Shown: positions 1 to 9,462 of the stretch, piece by piece
Layout: each line of letters begins with the position of its first letter
Numbering within the stretch: the first letter of the stretch is position 1
NCBI RefSeq assembly: GCF_011045835.1
Contig: NZ_CP047349.1
Location: 3,410,001-3,474,000 of the forward strand
Source: Proteus terrae subsp. cibarius
GTDB lineage: Bacteria > Pseudomonadota > Gammaproteobacteria > Enterobacterales > Enterobacteriaceae
DNA length: 64,000 bases
Direction of reading: 5' to 3'
The notes under the pieces: model-generated
Seen by the model: the letters and a program-made list of their open reading frames with translations, nothing else
Told to the model about the DNA's origin: nothing
Database searches by the model: none
Position numbers and translations under genes: made by a program

Positions 1-1201
1 TAATTTCAGTCAATGCTTCAACACGGGTGACATACTGCGCTTCAGAGAAAACACGAGGATCAGCTTGGTCGCCATCAAAAGTCACTGTTGGGATCTTAAG
101 TTCATGGCGAATACGGCGCTCAATTTCAGGCATAATGCCACTCCAGAGCTTACAACTGCGGTTAACGTGAATAATCGCGCCGTCCACTTTATTTTGACGA
201 CTAACGTCAATACGCATATCCGCAGCACGCTCAACAGAGACACAGTTAGGAACATAAGAGTAAGCGCGCATCATCTCGTCGCTGTTTTGATAAATCACAC
301 CAAACGCGGTGGCATAAACAGTAGCGGTAACGTTGATACCTTGCTCTTTTAACGGAGTCGATGTGGCACGCAAATAAGGCCAGCAGGCAATACCTTCAAA
401 GAGAACACGGTATTTTTCTTCTCCGCGATAAGTCGATTTTTTCTCTTTGATGTTTTGTTCCATCTCTTCACACAGTTGCTCAAAAGCCAGTGCAGCTTCT
501 AATTTACCGCGAGCACAAACCGCAACAGCCATGTGATTAAAGAGATCAAAACCATTCATTGGAGAGGGTTCATATTGGCAATATTCTGCCGCTTTCAACC
601 ATGCGCGCCCTGTACGTTGTGAGATCTCACAAACTTCTTTGAATTTCTCTTCGGAGAAAACTTTGCCAGTGACCTTTTCGAGTTGTTTAATCGCATCATC
701 AAATTGAGCTTGAACGTATTTCACCGTGACATCATCGGTGTCATAGTCATTTTTATAAGGAATATCGATAAGGATCATCGGGATATTCAGCTCATAAGCG
801 ATATTTTCATACCATTTGATCATGCAGTTACAGATGTTGTTACAGCACAGTAAGAAGTCTGGCTGTGGCATATCCATCTCTTCACACTGTTTAATATCCA
901 TGTAAGAGAGGCTGATGCGAGCATAAGCACAGATGTCGTTGGAATATCCCATGCTTTCTGCGTGTTCACACATTTTTAAACCCGCACCTTTCGCTGCAAT
1001 TGCAGCGGCTTGGTTTTCAGGGTACACCACACATAAACCTAATGTTTCAGCGATTTCTTGAGGGAAGTTAGAGGCACACCACCCTATTTTTTCACCGCTA
1101 TTTTTCGCATCCCACGCACGCTGATAAGCATCAGCAGCGATTTTTTGCAGTCGTTTTTTCGCAGGAATATAATCCGGCGCATTCATATCTACATTGCTCA
1201 T
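1..1201 (-). CDS. 2-hydroxyacyl-CoA dehydratase, HadB/HgdA-type subunit (3' end beyond window)
   Basis: This open frame starts at 1201 and runs off the left edge, so about 400 residues are visible and no stop is seen. The translation begins MSNVDMNAPDYIPAKKRL and carries family hallmarks: GWCASNFPQEIAETLG, YPENQAAAIAAKGAG, a Cys in DICAYAR and the cluster FLLCCNNICNCMIKWYENI. SPMNGFDLF, RGEEKYR, HVNRSCKLWS and FDGDQADPR follow. This matches the alpha subunit of radical 2-hydroxyacyl-CoA dehydratases (HadB of Clostridioides, HgdA, FldB). Those enzymes bind a [4Fe-4S] cluster and remove water from (R)-2-hydroxyacyl-CoA in strict anaerobiosis. The ATG overlaps the activator stop as ATGA, so the two are translationally coupled. 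The partner beta subunit is expected just outside the window. The substrate is unknown. Confidence 0.9.
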   Translation of the reverse strand, partial: MSNVDMNAPDYIPAKKRLQKIAADAYQRAWDAKNSGEKIGWCASNFPQEIAETLGLCVVYPENQAAAIAAKGAGLKMCEHAESMGYSNDICAYARISLSYMDIKQCEEMDMPQPDFLLCCNNICNCMIKWYENIAYELNIPMILIDIPYKNDYDTDDVTVKYVQAQFDDAIKQLEKVTGKVFSEEKFKEVCEISQRTGRAWLKAAEYCQYEPSPMNGFDLFNHMAVAVCARGKLEAALAFEQLCEEMEQNIKEKKSTYRGEEKYRVLFEGIACWPYLRATSTPLKEQGINVTATVYATAFGVIYQNSDEMMRAYSYVPNCVSVERAADMRIDVSRQNKVDGAIIHVNRSCKLWSGIMPEIERRIRHELKIPTVTFDGDQADPRVFSEAQYVTRVEALTEI

Positions 1202-2025
1202 TTTGATGTTCCTATTGTTAACGCATCGTCTTCCAGTTGATGGCGGTACGCTTCAAAGGCATAAATGGCGGCACCTATCGCCCCGTTGTATTGTGATAAT
1301 GGAGAGGTGGCGATAGAGGCGTTCAACTCTTCGCTAACATAACGAACAACTTCAAAATTACTGGCAACACCGCCTGTCATAACAACAGGAGCTTCAACAC
1401 CAACCCGTTTTGCCAGACCAGCAATACGACTAGCGACAGAGCGGTGAATACCATTAATCACGTCGGGTATTGTTTCGTTATTTGCGAGATGGGAGATAAC
1501 TTCCGATTCAGAGAACACGGTACAGGTTGAGCTAATTGTGACTTTTTTAGTGGACTTAGCGCCCTCTTGAGCGAGATCGGAAATTTTGGTTTCTAATACT
1601 CGCGACATCACATCGAGAAAGCGTCCGGTACCAGCAGCACACTTATCATTCATCACAAAGTTTAATAAACGGCCAGCACCATCCATATGAAGTGCCTTAA
1701 CGTCTTGACCGCCGATATCAATCACCGTTTTCACGCCCGGGAAAAGAAAGTGTGCGCCTTTCGCATGACAGCTCAGTTCGCTCACTTCTTTATTGGCTTC
1801 TTTCAGAGAATTACGGCCATATCCTGTTGCGCAGATCCAGCTGATCTGACTGAGATCGCCACCAAATTGGCGCAATACTTCAGAGATCGCTTTTTCAGGG
1901 CCAGATGTCCCAGCACCGACTGATGCCAACGACTTCGCGACAATAACGTCACCATTTTTCATGATGATGCATTTTGATGCAGACGATCCGATATCAACGC
2001 CCATTGTGAAAATGTCTTGTTGCAT
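1198..2025 (-). CDS. 2-hydroxyacyl-CoA dehydratase activator ATPase (HadI/HgdC/BcrA family)
   Basis: This is a 275-residue member of the ASKHA-fold BadF/BadG/BcrA/HgdC ATPases. These homodimers bind one bridging [4Fe-4S] cluster and use ATP to inject a low-potential electron into a dehydratase. Visible motifs are the phosphate-1 loop GVDIGSSASKCI near residue 9, the second phosphate loop VIDIGGQDVKAL near 101, NDKCAAGTGRF with Cys129, and SSTCTVFSESEVISHL with Cys168. The two cysteines sit where HgdC has its cluster ligands. A late glycine-rich motif, MTGGVASN, is also present. Length is normal (260-275 residues). It lies 36 bp after the CoA-transferase and overlaps the dehydratase gene by 4 bp, so it is the activase of that enzyme. 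The family is very secure; the physiological substrate is inferred only from its partner. Confidence 0.93.
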   Translation of the reverse strand: MQQDIFTMGVDIGSSASKCIIMKNGDVIVAKSLASVGAGTSGPEKAISEVLRQFGGDLSQISWICATGYGRNSLKEANKEVSELSCHAKGAHFLFPGVKTVIDIGGQDVKALHMDGAGRLLNFVMNDKCAAGTGRFLDVMSRVLETKISDLAQEGAKSTKKVTISSTCTVFSESEVISHLANNETIPDVINGIHRSVASRIAGLAKRVGVEAPVVMTGGVASNFEVVRYVSEELNASIATSPLSQYNGAIGAAIYAFEAYRHQLEDDALTIGTSK

Positions 2026-2061
2026 GCCTTTGCTCTCCTGAAAATTAAAAAAGTAAGTGGA

Positions 2062-3297
2062 TTATTCTTTCCACGTCATCACGTCTTTATTGGCTTCAAG
2101 GTTTGCTATCTCTTCAGCGCTATACCCTAATTCAGCTAATACAGACGGTGTGTCTTCACCTAACAAAGGACCACGGCGATATTCAGGTAAACCACTCTCT
2201 AAGAAATCAATTGGTGGACGAACTAAGGCTTTTTCACTGCCATTTTTGTATTTCATGTTGTAGAAAGTGTTGATTGCCCAAGCTTGTTTGTCTTCCAACA
2301 CTTCTTCCCAAGTTTGTGCAATGCTGAATGGGATATCGTTTTTGGTGAAAATATCTGCCCACTCTGACGCTGTTTTTTGCTCAACTTGTTGCCAAATCAG
2401 GTCATATAATTCAGGAGAGCGATTATTTTTTGCCACTTCTTGTAGACAGGTATAACGTGCGTCTTCCGCTAAATCTGGGCGACCAATACAAGAAATAAAG
2501 GTTGGATAATAAGCGTCGTAAACAGGCATACAGACTTGAATAAAACGGTCATCTTTTGTTTTATAAGCCAGAATAAATGGGCTGGTGGTATTACGGCGAT
2601 CGATTGGATACGGCTGACCATAATCAGGGTATTGTGCCGCTTGGATCATGATTGCTTGGGTATAAATTGAGGTATGCAGCAAGTTAGTTGAAACATACTC
2701 ACCTTGACCGATATTTTTAGCACGAATATAAGCAGCTAACACACCTGAAACCAAGCCTAATGCGCACTGGTGATCGCCAAGTCCTGGGATCACGTTCATA
2801 GGTACTGTGCCTTTTTGGTACAGCGAGCCTAAAATACCACCACGCGCAAAGAATGCGGTGTAGTCAAATCCCGGTAAGTCTTTATCTGGGCCTTCATCAC
2901 CATAACCTGTCACGCTAGCGTAAACTAATTTTGGAAAACGTTGTTTTAACGTTTCATAGTCTAAACCTGCGCGCGCTCTTGCACCGGGACGCCAGTTAGT
3001 TAAGAAAATGTCTGCTTTTTCTAACAGTTCAAACAGGATTTTTTTCCCTGCTTCTGTTTTCGTATTTAACACGATCCCACGTTTATTGGCGTTTTCTAAA
3101 TCAAAACTGGTGTTTTCATGTTGATCTAACGGGCGGCCTTCTGTTGGTGCGGTATAGCGTAAGTTATCGCCACTTGGAGATTCGATTTTGATTACATTCG
3201 CACCCATATCAGCCAAAATACGACCCGCTGCGGGTACTGCGATAAAGGTCGCCAACTCAACTACGGTGACGCCTTCCAGTGCTTTATGACTTGTCAT
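2062..3297 (-). CDS. Class III (CaiB/BaiF family) CoA-transferase
   Basis: This 411-residue protein has the full-length fold of the formyl-CoA transferase/CaiB/BaiF family. The N-terminal Rossmann part contains LEGVTVVELATFIAVPAAG and a GANVIKIESPSGD motif for CoA binding. Asp175 in PGLGDHQCALGL aligns with the catalytic aspartate that forms the acyl-aspartyl anhydride. The protein resembles HadA/FldA, which hand CoA from the product enoyl-CoA to a fresh 2-hydroxy acid, so that only a starter CoA-thioester must be made by a ligase. It is clearly diverged from the caiB product elsewhere in this window. It lies between the ligase gene (66 bp upstream) and the activator gene (36 bp downstream), on the same strand, in one probable operon. 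The donor and acceptor acids cannot be read from the sequence. Confidence 0.9.
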   Translation of the reverse strand: MTSHKALEGVTVVELATFIAVPAAGRILADMGANVIKIESPSGDNLRYTAPTEGRPLDQHENTSFDLENANKRGIVLNTKTEAGKKILFELLEKADIFLTNWRPGARARAGLDYETLKQRFPKLVYASVTGYGDEGPDKDLPGFDYTAFFARGGILGSLYQKGTVPMNVIPGLGDHQCALGLVSGVLAAYIRAKNIGQGEYVSTNLLHTSIYTQAIMIQAAQYPDYGQPYPIDRRNTTSPFILAYKTKDDRFIQVCMPVYDAYYPTFISCIGRPDLAEDARYTCLQEVAKNNRSPELYDLIWQQVEQKTASEWADIFTKNDIPFSIAQTWEEVLEDKQAWAINTFYNMKYKNGSEKALVRPPIDFLESGLPEYRRGPLLGEDTPSVLAELGYSAEEIANLEANKDVMTWKE

Positions 3298-3363
3298 TTC
3301 TTCTCCTAATTATTTTTAGACTTCATACTGCTGTTGTCAGAATGTGGATAAATCCGTTGTCAC

Positions 3364-5001
3364 TTAACCCGCTACTTTGGTTTTTTCATCCTTGATTGAA
3401 ACGCTATAACCCAGTTGCAATTTCAGCGCTTGCACATCAATTTTTCCGCAAGGGGTATGAGGAAATTCTGTAAAGAAATGGAGTTCTTTGGGGATTTTGT
3501 AGCGAGCCAGTCGCTCTTGTAGAAATTCACGTAATGCACTTTCACCAATGCTGTGGCCTTTTTGCACACAAATGGTGGCAATCACTTCTTCGCCTAAATC
3601 AGCAGACGAGATCCCAAATGCTTTTGTCGCATCAACACCGGGATATTCAGCAATCGCTTCTTCTATTTCACAAAGACTGATATTTTCACCGCCGCGTACC
3701 ACAATCTCTTTCATGCGATAGGCATAGTGATAATTTCCTTGTTTATCGACATAACCAATATCACCCGTGTGTAACCAACCCTCTTCGTCTAACGCTTCTT
3801 TAGTTTTATCTGGCGCATTGTCATAACCCATCATTACATGGAAGCCACGCGTGCAAATTTCACCTAAAGTGCCCACTGGCACAGGTTTGCCTGTTTTTGG
3901 ATTGATAATTTTCATTTCAACAAAAGGTAAAGGCTTACCAATAGAGCTGCGTTTGATCTCTAAAGCATCATTAGGGAGAGTTTGAGTGCAACAAGGTGAA
4001 GCTTCTGTTTGGCCATAAGAGACGGTGATCCCTTTCATGCCGAGGATATTTTCAATGTCATCGATTAACGCAGGAGGAAAACTCGCCCCTGCGATAATAC
4101 CTTTATCAAGACTCGATAAATCGTAGTGAGAAAACTGTTCATGCTTCATTAAACGGCTAAAAATCGTTGGCACGCCATGCATAACAGTGCAACGATAGTC
4201 TTGGACGACTTTTAAAACATCTTCAGCACAATAGTTATCAAGAAGAACTAATTGGCATCCGGTTGTTAATGCAAAAAAGAGGCAAGAAGAGAGCCCAAAA
4301 CAGTGGAACAGAGGAACGGCTAGACAAATTACATCGTCATGCATAACACCTAAGCGCTGTGCTGACAGCATGGCATTATTAATGACATTATATTGGCTTA
4401 GCATGACACCTTTAGGCATTGCTGTACTGCCAGAGGTCATTTGGATGGTCAGCAAATCTTTTACACTGACTTGTGCAACCGCATGTTGATATTCTTTATC
4501 TGATATTTTTGGGCTAACTTCTTTTAATTGAGATAAAGAGACACTTTTTTCTGCATGTTCATTTCCCATGCTAATAAATAACTGAGGTAATACATCTTTA
4601 TTTTCAGATGCCTTTTTAGAAAGACAATTAATAACCTCAATAAAATGATTACTTTTAAAACCATCAGAAAAACAGAGTGCTTTAATTCCGGTTAATCGAC
4701 ATAAATCTAATAACTCTCTTTTCTTAAAATGAAAGTTAATACAAACAACAGGAACACCAATTTGAGCAGCAGCAAGAAAACAAATTATCCACTCTTTACT
4801 ATTGGCAGACCAAATACCTAAACGATCACCTTTTTTTAAACCAATCGCTAAAAAACCACGCGCAACACTTTCTACTTCTTGTTGTAATTGTTGCCAAGAA
4901 AGTGTCTTTTTACTTTGGTTTTCAATCAAGGCTATTTGTAAAGCATGTTGCTTTACTACATTGTTTAGACATTCTTTAACTGTCATTTCTAATAAGGTCA
5001 T
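3364..5001 (-). CDS. AMP-forming acyl-CoA ligase (ANL superfamily)
   Basis: This 545-residue acyl-CoA synthetase has the P-loop-like A3 motif MTSGSTAMPKGVMLSQ and the A5-type VSYGQTEASP. The A7 motif GWLHTGDIGYVD, the hinge and A8 motif YRMKEIVVRGGENIS and the C-terminal TPCGKID catalytic-lysine context follow. It belongs with the CaiC/FadD/FadK medium-chain type rather than acetyl-CoA synthetases. As first gene of the set ligase, CoA-transferase, activator, dehydratase, it probably primes the pathway by ATP-dependent activation of the acid, as CaiC does for carnitine. A run resembling TAGG lies about 8 nt before the ATG. The 470-bp gap upstream suggests its own promoter instead of read-through from yaaU. 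Substrate specificity is not predictable here. Confidence 0.9.
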   Translation of the reverse strand: MTLLEMTVKECLNNVVKQHALQIALIENQSKKTLSWQQLQQEVESVARGFLAIGLKKGDRLGIWSANSKEWIICFLAAAQIGVPVVCINFHFKKRELLDLCRLTGIKALCFSDGFKSNHFIEVINCLSKKASENKDVLPQLFISMGNEHAEKSVSLSQLKEVSPKISDKEYQHAVAQVSVKDLLTIQMTSGSTAMPKGVMLSQYNVINNAMLSAQRLGVMHDDVICLAVPLFHCFGLSSCLFFALTTGCQLVLLDNYCAEDVLKVVQDYRCTVMHGVPTIFSRLMKHEQFSHYDLSSLDKGIIAGASFPPALIDDIENILGMKGITVSYGQTEASPCCTQTLPNDALEIKRSSIGKPLPFVEMKIINPKTGKPVPVGTLGEICTRGFHVMMGYDNAPDKTKEALDEEGWLHTGDIGYVDKQGNYHYAYRMKEIVVRGGENISLCEIEEAIAEYPGVDATKAFGISSADLGEEVIATICVQKGHSIGESALREFLQERLARYKIPKELHFFTEFPHTPCGKIDVQALKLQLGYSVSIKDEKTKVAG

Positions 5002-5471
5002 AAATACCTACTCAACCGCTTCTTTGCTGGTGTTTACGTCTGTAATGACCTTATTCTGGGTAGGGGAAATTATTCATTCTTGGTAAATAACGAACTGTTT
5101 TTCGTCATTTGAATAGTCTGAGAGAGATTTGTGATTGAGGTCTAGATTTGGTGGGTTAAATATATTTTGTAATTGAGGAGTAATTAATAACAATGAGATA
5201 AATTTGAAACTAAGGCGTTATAAAGGTGTTATTTTTAATAAAGAAAAAGGAGAGTCACTTTATTTAAATAAAAAATAAAACCACTCTCTTTTTAATATAA
5301 ATACACTCAGTTTACTTAAAGATATAAATAAATCTTATCAATAACCATTGATGTGATAATTTAAATTAAAATAGTATAAAAATAAATACAATAACGATTT
5401 AAATTTATAACATCTAAATAAAAAACGATTTAAATGATTTAACTTATTTTCTTGTTTATTAATTAAAGGAG
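5002..5471. other. Intergenic region between yaaU and the acyl-CoA ligase gene
   Basis: This is 470 bp without a convincing gene and very AT-rich. It must hold the end of the fix-yaaU transcript and the promoter of the ligase operon. An imperfect inverted repeat (about 5245-5293) has GAGAGT/ACTCTC arms. Read on the minus strand it is followed by a T-run, so it may be a weak terminator for yaaU. A small perfect palindrome of T and A lies inside its loop. I found no CaiF-type TTCAATATTG half-site here, unlike the fixA-caiT spacer. Confidence 0.5.
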
Positions 5472-6794
5472 CTATTTACCCCGTCGCATTGGCATGGTTG
5501 AAGTTTGATTGAGTGTTAATCCTTTGGTTTCTGGTGCAAACAACACAGAGACTAGCATGCCGAATAAAGAGATCGCAGCCCCCACCAGCATCGTGGTGTT
5601 AATACCATAAGTGGCGATAAAGGCAGGAAGAGCACACGTTGAAATAACCGTACCAATACGGCTTATTGACATAATGATCCCCACTGCCGATGCACGAATA
5701 TCAGTCGGAAACAATTCGTTAGGATAGAGCCATTGTAAAATTCCGGGGCCACCAGAAAAGAAGGCGTAAGTCGCAAAGGCTAAGATAACAAATAAGATAG
5801 GTAAATCAGGAAAGACACCTAACACTAATAATGCCAATGTCATCATGCCAAAACTACCAATCAATAGTGGACGTCGCCCTGTCTGATTTAACCAAAACAT
5901 GGCAGGAATACACCCAAACATAAAGAACAGGCTAATCACCACATTCCCCAGTGCCGCACTTCTTCCTGCATCCCATCCCAATAAACCGACAATCTGTGGC
6001 CCAAAGGTATAAATGGCAAACATCGGGATAACTTGGCAAGTCCAAATGACCGCAACAAACAGAACAAAAGAGAAGTGACGTTTATTAAATAGCTCGATAA
6101 AACGCGTTGTTTTGGCATCTTCCGCTTCAAATACTACGGGTTCACCAAAGAGTTTTATCATCATCTCATTACACTCTTTAAGACGCCCTTTGCGTATTAG
6201 CCACAGCGGTGATTCAGGTAAATCAAAACGACCAATTAAAATAATCACGCAAGGGATAAAAGCACTACCCAACATCCAACGCCAACCATCTGCAACATCA
6301 TATAAAAGATAACCGACTAAGTTGGCGCAAGTCGCTCCGATATACCACATTGCAGCAATAAAACCGACGGCAAAAGCGCGTTGTTTTTTATTGGAAAATT
6401 CAGTGATCATCGAGGTCGCAATAGGATAATCAGCACCAATCACAATCCCAATAAGGAATCGCATCACCAACAAACCCACAGGCGTGGAAACAAACATTGT
6501 CGCAATCGAAATAATGGCAATAGCCACAATATCCACAAGGAACATTTTACGGCGACCGACTTTGTCACAAATATAACCAAAAAGTGACGTACCAATAAAA
6601 AGCCCTGCTAATGTTGCCGCACCAAGCAGACCAATCCATTGTGTATTAAGCTGTAATAACGGTGTGAGTTGCTCTAGCGCCACACCAATAATCACTAATA
6701 CATAGCCATCAAGAAAAGGGCCGCCACTCCCCCATAACATCACTCGACGATGTACAGAGGTAAAACGAATATCATCAAAGTTTCTGGGTTGCAT
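5472..6794 (-). CDS. yaaU: MFS transporter YaaU
   Basis: This 440-residue, 12-helix major facilitator of the sugar-porter-like branch has the signature loop GYICDKVGRRKMFL between helices 2 and 3. Other family motifs are RFLIGIVIGADYPIATSMITE, DLPESPLWL before the central loop, LNQTGRRPLLIG between helices 8 and 9, and the C-terminal PETKGLTL. In Escherichia coli yaaU follows fixX directly, and the same order is kept here with an 84-bp gap. YaaU has no firmly established substrate. Its position suggests uptake or export of an acid handled by the cai/fix or neighbouring dehydratase pathway, which is an inference. Confidence 0.88.
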   Translation of the reverse strand: MQPRNFDDIRFTSVHRRVMLWGSGGPFLDGYVLVIIGVALEQLTPLLQLNTQWIGLLGAATLAGLFIGTSLFGYICDKVGRRKMFLVDIVAIAIISIATMFVSTPVGLLVMRFLIGIVIGADYPIATSMITEFSNKKQRAFAVGFIAAMWYIGATCANLVGYLLYDVADGWRWMLGSAFIPCVIILIGRFDLPESPLWLIRKGRLKECNEMMIKLFGEPVVFEAEDAKTTRFIELFNKRHFSFVLFVAVIWTCQVIPMFAIYTFGPQIVGLLGWDAGRSAALGNVVISLFFMFGCIPAMFWLNQTGRRPLLIGSFGMMTLALLVLGVFPDLPILFVILAFATYAFFSGGPGILQWLYPNELFPTDIRASAVGIIMSISRIGTVISTCALPAFIATYGINTTMLVGAAISLFGMLVSVLFAPETKGLTLNQTSTMPMRRGK

Positions 6795-6878
6795 GACTGC
6801 GTCCTGGTATTTTTTCTAAATAAAGCAAAAAGAAAAGCTCCCAGGCCGGAGTAGCACTGGGAGAAAAGTAGCGATACA

Positions 6879-7166
6879 TCATCCGTAACGATATTCCACG
6901 CCAAACGTTCCACGTGGATATTCCCATTTTTCAAGCGCACTATCTAAACCAAGAATTCGACAAGTTCCACACTCTAAGCACCCAGCATAGTCAAAGCTGA
7001 TGGTGCCATCTTCTTGCTTTTTATAAAGGCCTGCTGGACATGCTTTGACTAAGGTTTCCAATACCTGCATATCAGGCTGCTCTTTAACGACGATATGTGG
7101 ATTTTCCTCATCGACATTAAATTTATTGATGCCTAATTTGACATCGACATTTACGGAAGAACTCAT
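6879..7166 (-). CDS. fixX: Ferredoxin-like protein FixX
   Basis: This 95-residue ferredoxin-like protein matches E. coli FixX in length and in nearly every conserved block: NVDVKLGINKFNVDEE, KACPAGLYKK, YAGCLECGTCRILG and the C-terminal YPRGTFGVEYRYG. The Cys-x2-Cys-x2-Cys group and the CPAG cysteine would bind an iron-sulphur cluster. It probably works with FixC as the exit of the FixAB flavoprotein electron path, in E. coli linked to anaerobic crotonobetaine reduction. It overlaps fixC by 4 bp, so the two are translationally coupled. Confidence 0.95.
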   Translation of the reverse strand: MSSSVNVDVKLGINKFNVDEENPHIVVKEQPDMQVLETLVKACPAGLYKKQEDGTISFDYAGCLECGTCRILGLDSALEKWEYPRGTFGVEYRYG

Positions 7167-8455
7167 ATTGCTTTTACTCCTTTGATCCCATCTTTGATCA
7201 GATTCATCCAGCCCACTTTTTTGGTATGACGCATCATGGTTTTACGCATCGGTACTGGCGCTTCACCCGTTACAGTGAAGAGATCTTTTGCAATACCAAC
7301 TACCATTTCAGGGTAAGCGGTGAACATACGAGGGTTATCAAGTAAATCAGGCATACGCTGATAGGCTTTCATATCGCGTAATGGGCCATCTTCTAAATGT
7401 TTGAGATATTCATTTAGCGTTTGCTTGCTAAAATCATTTTTCTCCATGGCAGAGAGCACGGTTTTTGCAGCGGCTTCGCCTGATGCCATTGCTAAATCCA
7501 TGCCACGGATAGTAAAGCCTAGATTCATACACATCCCTGCTGCATCACCGGCAATCAATACGCCATCACGTACTAATTCGTTTTGCATTCTTAACCCAGC
7601 TTCAGGAACAACGTGTGCGCCGTATTCCACCATTTTTCCGCCTTCAATGAGCGGAGCAACAACGGGATGCTGTTTAAAATCTTCCAGCATTTGTGGTACT
7701 GATTTTTTCGCATCTTTAATATGGTGAAGCCCACAGACAAGACCTAAAGAAAGCGTGGTTTTATTGGTATATAAGAAACCGCCCCCCATTAGTCCATCGG
7801 TAGGCGAACCTGCAAATAACCAAGCCGCACCTTCGTTATCTTTTAGGTTGAAACGATCTTTAATGACACTTTCAGGCAGTTCGATGATCTCTTTTACACC
7901 CACGGCTACATTTTCAGCCGCAACACGTTTTGTCATCCCTAACTGTTCAGCCAAGATAGAATTCACACCATCGGCGAGGATCACCGCTTTGGCTTCTAAC
8001 ACATCACCGTCTGCCTCGACGCCGACAATCTTGCCATCACGCTCAACGAGCTTATCAACACGAATACCCGTAATACATTGCGCCCCTGCGTTTTCCGCTT
8101 GCTCCATTAGCCATTGGTCAAACTCACCACGTAATACAGACCAAGAGGCGGTTTTTGGGCTCTTCCCTTCTGTATTTTGGTAATCAATGGTCATTGCGCC
8201 TGTTTCAGTCATAAATGACAATTTTTCATGAGTAATAACCCGTTCAACAGGCGCTTCTTGCGCAAACTCAGGAATGATGCGCTCAAGGGTATGTGCATAC
8301 ATACGACCACCGGTTACATTTTTCCCGCCAGCGTAGTTACCTCTTTCTATTAGCAATACTTGTGCGCCTTCCCTTGCCAAAACAAGTGCAGCCACAGATC
8401 CGGCTAATCCTGCGCCAACAATAATGGCATCGAAAATATCTTCGGAATCGGACAT
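7163..8455 (-). CDS. fixC: FAD-dependent oxidoreductase FixC
   Basis: This 430-residue flavoprotein is of the ETF-ubiquinone-oxidoreductase-like type. The N-terminal dinucleotide-binding motif is DAIIVGAGLAGSVAALVLAREG, ending in the acidic residue of LLIERG. A second FAD motif, GVLIAGDAAGMCMNLGFT, lies near residue 290. E. coli FixC has 428 residues. FixABCX systems pass electrons from FixAB to an acceptor; in diazotrophs they bifurcate electrons from NADH, while in enterobacteria they are needed for anaerobic carnitine reduction. The gene sits between fixB and fixX in the standard order. I see no truncation or missing motif. Confidence 0.95.
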   Translation of the reverse strand: MSDSEDIFDAIIVGAGLAGSVAALVLAREGAQVLLIERGNYAGGKNVTGGRMYAHTLERIIPEFAQEAPVERVITHEKLSFMTETGAMTIDYQNTEGKSPKTASWSVLRGEFDQWLMEQAENAGAQCITGIRVDKLVERDGKIVGVEADGDVLEAKAVILADGVNSILAEQLGMTKRVAAENVAVGVKEIIELPESVIKDRFNLKDNEGAAWLFAGSPTDGLMGGGFLYTNKTTLSLGLVCGLHHIKDAKKSVPQMLEDFKQHPVVAPLIEGGKMVEYGAHVVPEAGLRMQNELVRDGVLIAGDAAGMCMNLGFTIRGMDLAMASGEAAAKTVLSAMEKNDFSKQTLNEYLKHLEDGPLRDMKAYQRMPDLLDNPRMFTAYPEMVVGIAKDLFTVTGEAPVPMRKTMMRHTKKVGWMNLIKDGIKGVKAI

Positions 8456-8512
8456 AACATCTCCAGAATTTGCGATAAACAGCAGAGAAGTTTCCTTCCC
8501 TGCTTAAATAAA

Positions 8513-9451
8513 TCAGTTAGATAATTGACGAGTTAATGCAGGTAAAATCTTCATTAAATCACCGACAATGCCATAGTCAGCAAATTGGAAGATAGGTGCA
8601 TTTTTGTCTTTATTAATAGCAACGATGGTTTGTGCGCCATTAGCGCCAACCATATGTTGAATTTGTCCTGAAATACCCGCTGCTAAATAGAGTTCAGGCT
8701 TTAGCATTAGGTTAGAAATACCAACATAGCGTTCGTGTTCCATCCATTTTTCATTTTCAGCAACAGGGCGAGAACAGGCGATTTCAGCACCAATGGCTTT
8801 CGCTAACTCTTCTGCAATAACGATGTTTTCTTTGCTACCGATACCGCGACCAACGCTAACAACAAAACGCGCTTTATCTAAATCAACTGTGTTGATTGCG
8901 CGTGGTTGAACTGAATTACGAACGATAGTTTGAGCTGGAGCAATCCATGCGACTTTTTGTGCATTACCTGTAGCGCCAGTTTCTGATGCAACATCAAAAG
9001 CACCCACGCTTGCAGTTACCACACAGTAAGGGGTTTTCAGGGTTTCATCACCAAAAGCAAGACCGCCGTAAACCATGTGTTTTGCCACTAATGCATCACC
9101 CTCTGCTTTTAAAGATTGGGCGTCGTTAGAAACGACTGCTTCTAAACGGTGGCCTAAACGTGCAGCTAATAATTTTCCGCGACGTGTATTAGGCAGTAGC
9201 ACTAATCCTGCATCACCTTTTTGTTTAATGGTTTCAACCATGCTTTGTGCATAGTCTTCAATAATGCGATCGTCAGGTTTACCTTCTAATTGGAAAACCT
9301 CTGTTGCCCCTAATTTAAAAGCAGCAACGCTTTGTTCATCATTCAATGTAAATACATTGATAGATTGCCCTAATGAAAAAGCGCCACCCATTAATTCTGG
9401 TAAACGGGAAAGTGCATCACTAAATACCCAAACAGTTGAAAACTGGCTCAT
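8513..9451 (-). CDS. fixB: Electron transfer flavoprotein alpha-type subunit FixB
   Basis: This 312-residue ETF alpha-family protein matches E. coli FixB (313 residues). The C-terminal FAD-binding half contains [42 protein letters not shown] and [23 protein letters not shown], the standard ETF alpha order. It pairs with FixA as a heterodimer carrying FAD and hands electrons to FixC/FixX or to the acyl-CoA dehydrogenase-like CaiA. It begins 11 bp after the fixA stop, and fixC follows after 57 bp. Confidence 0.95.
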   Translation of the reverse strand: MSQFSTVWVFSDALSRLPELMGGAFSLGQSINVFTLNDEQSVAAFKLGATEVFQLEGKPDDRIIEDYAQSMVETIKQKGDAGLVLLPNTRRGKLLAARLGHRLEAVVSNDAQSLKAEGDALVAKHMVYGGLAFGDETLKTPYCVVTASVGAFDVASETGATGNAQKVAWIAPAQTIVRNSVQPRAINTVDLDKARFVVSVGRGIGSKENIVIAEELAKAIGAEIACSRPVAENEKWMEHERYVGISNLMLKPELYLAAGISGQIQHMVGANGAQTIVAINKDKNAPIFQFADYGIVGDLMKILPALTRQLSN

Positions 9452-9462
9452 AACTCCCCCTA

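Noticed and set aside
7401..7727. 108-residue plus-strand frame inside fixC
   Set aside because: Shadow frame opposite fixC; no ribosome binding site or recognisable fold.
7755..8183. 142-residue plus-strand open frame inside fixC
   Set aside because: It is antisense to a complete, strongly conserved FixC. The translation is Ser/Pro/Thr-rich shadow sequence with no domain.
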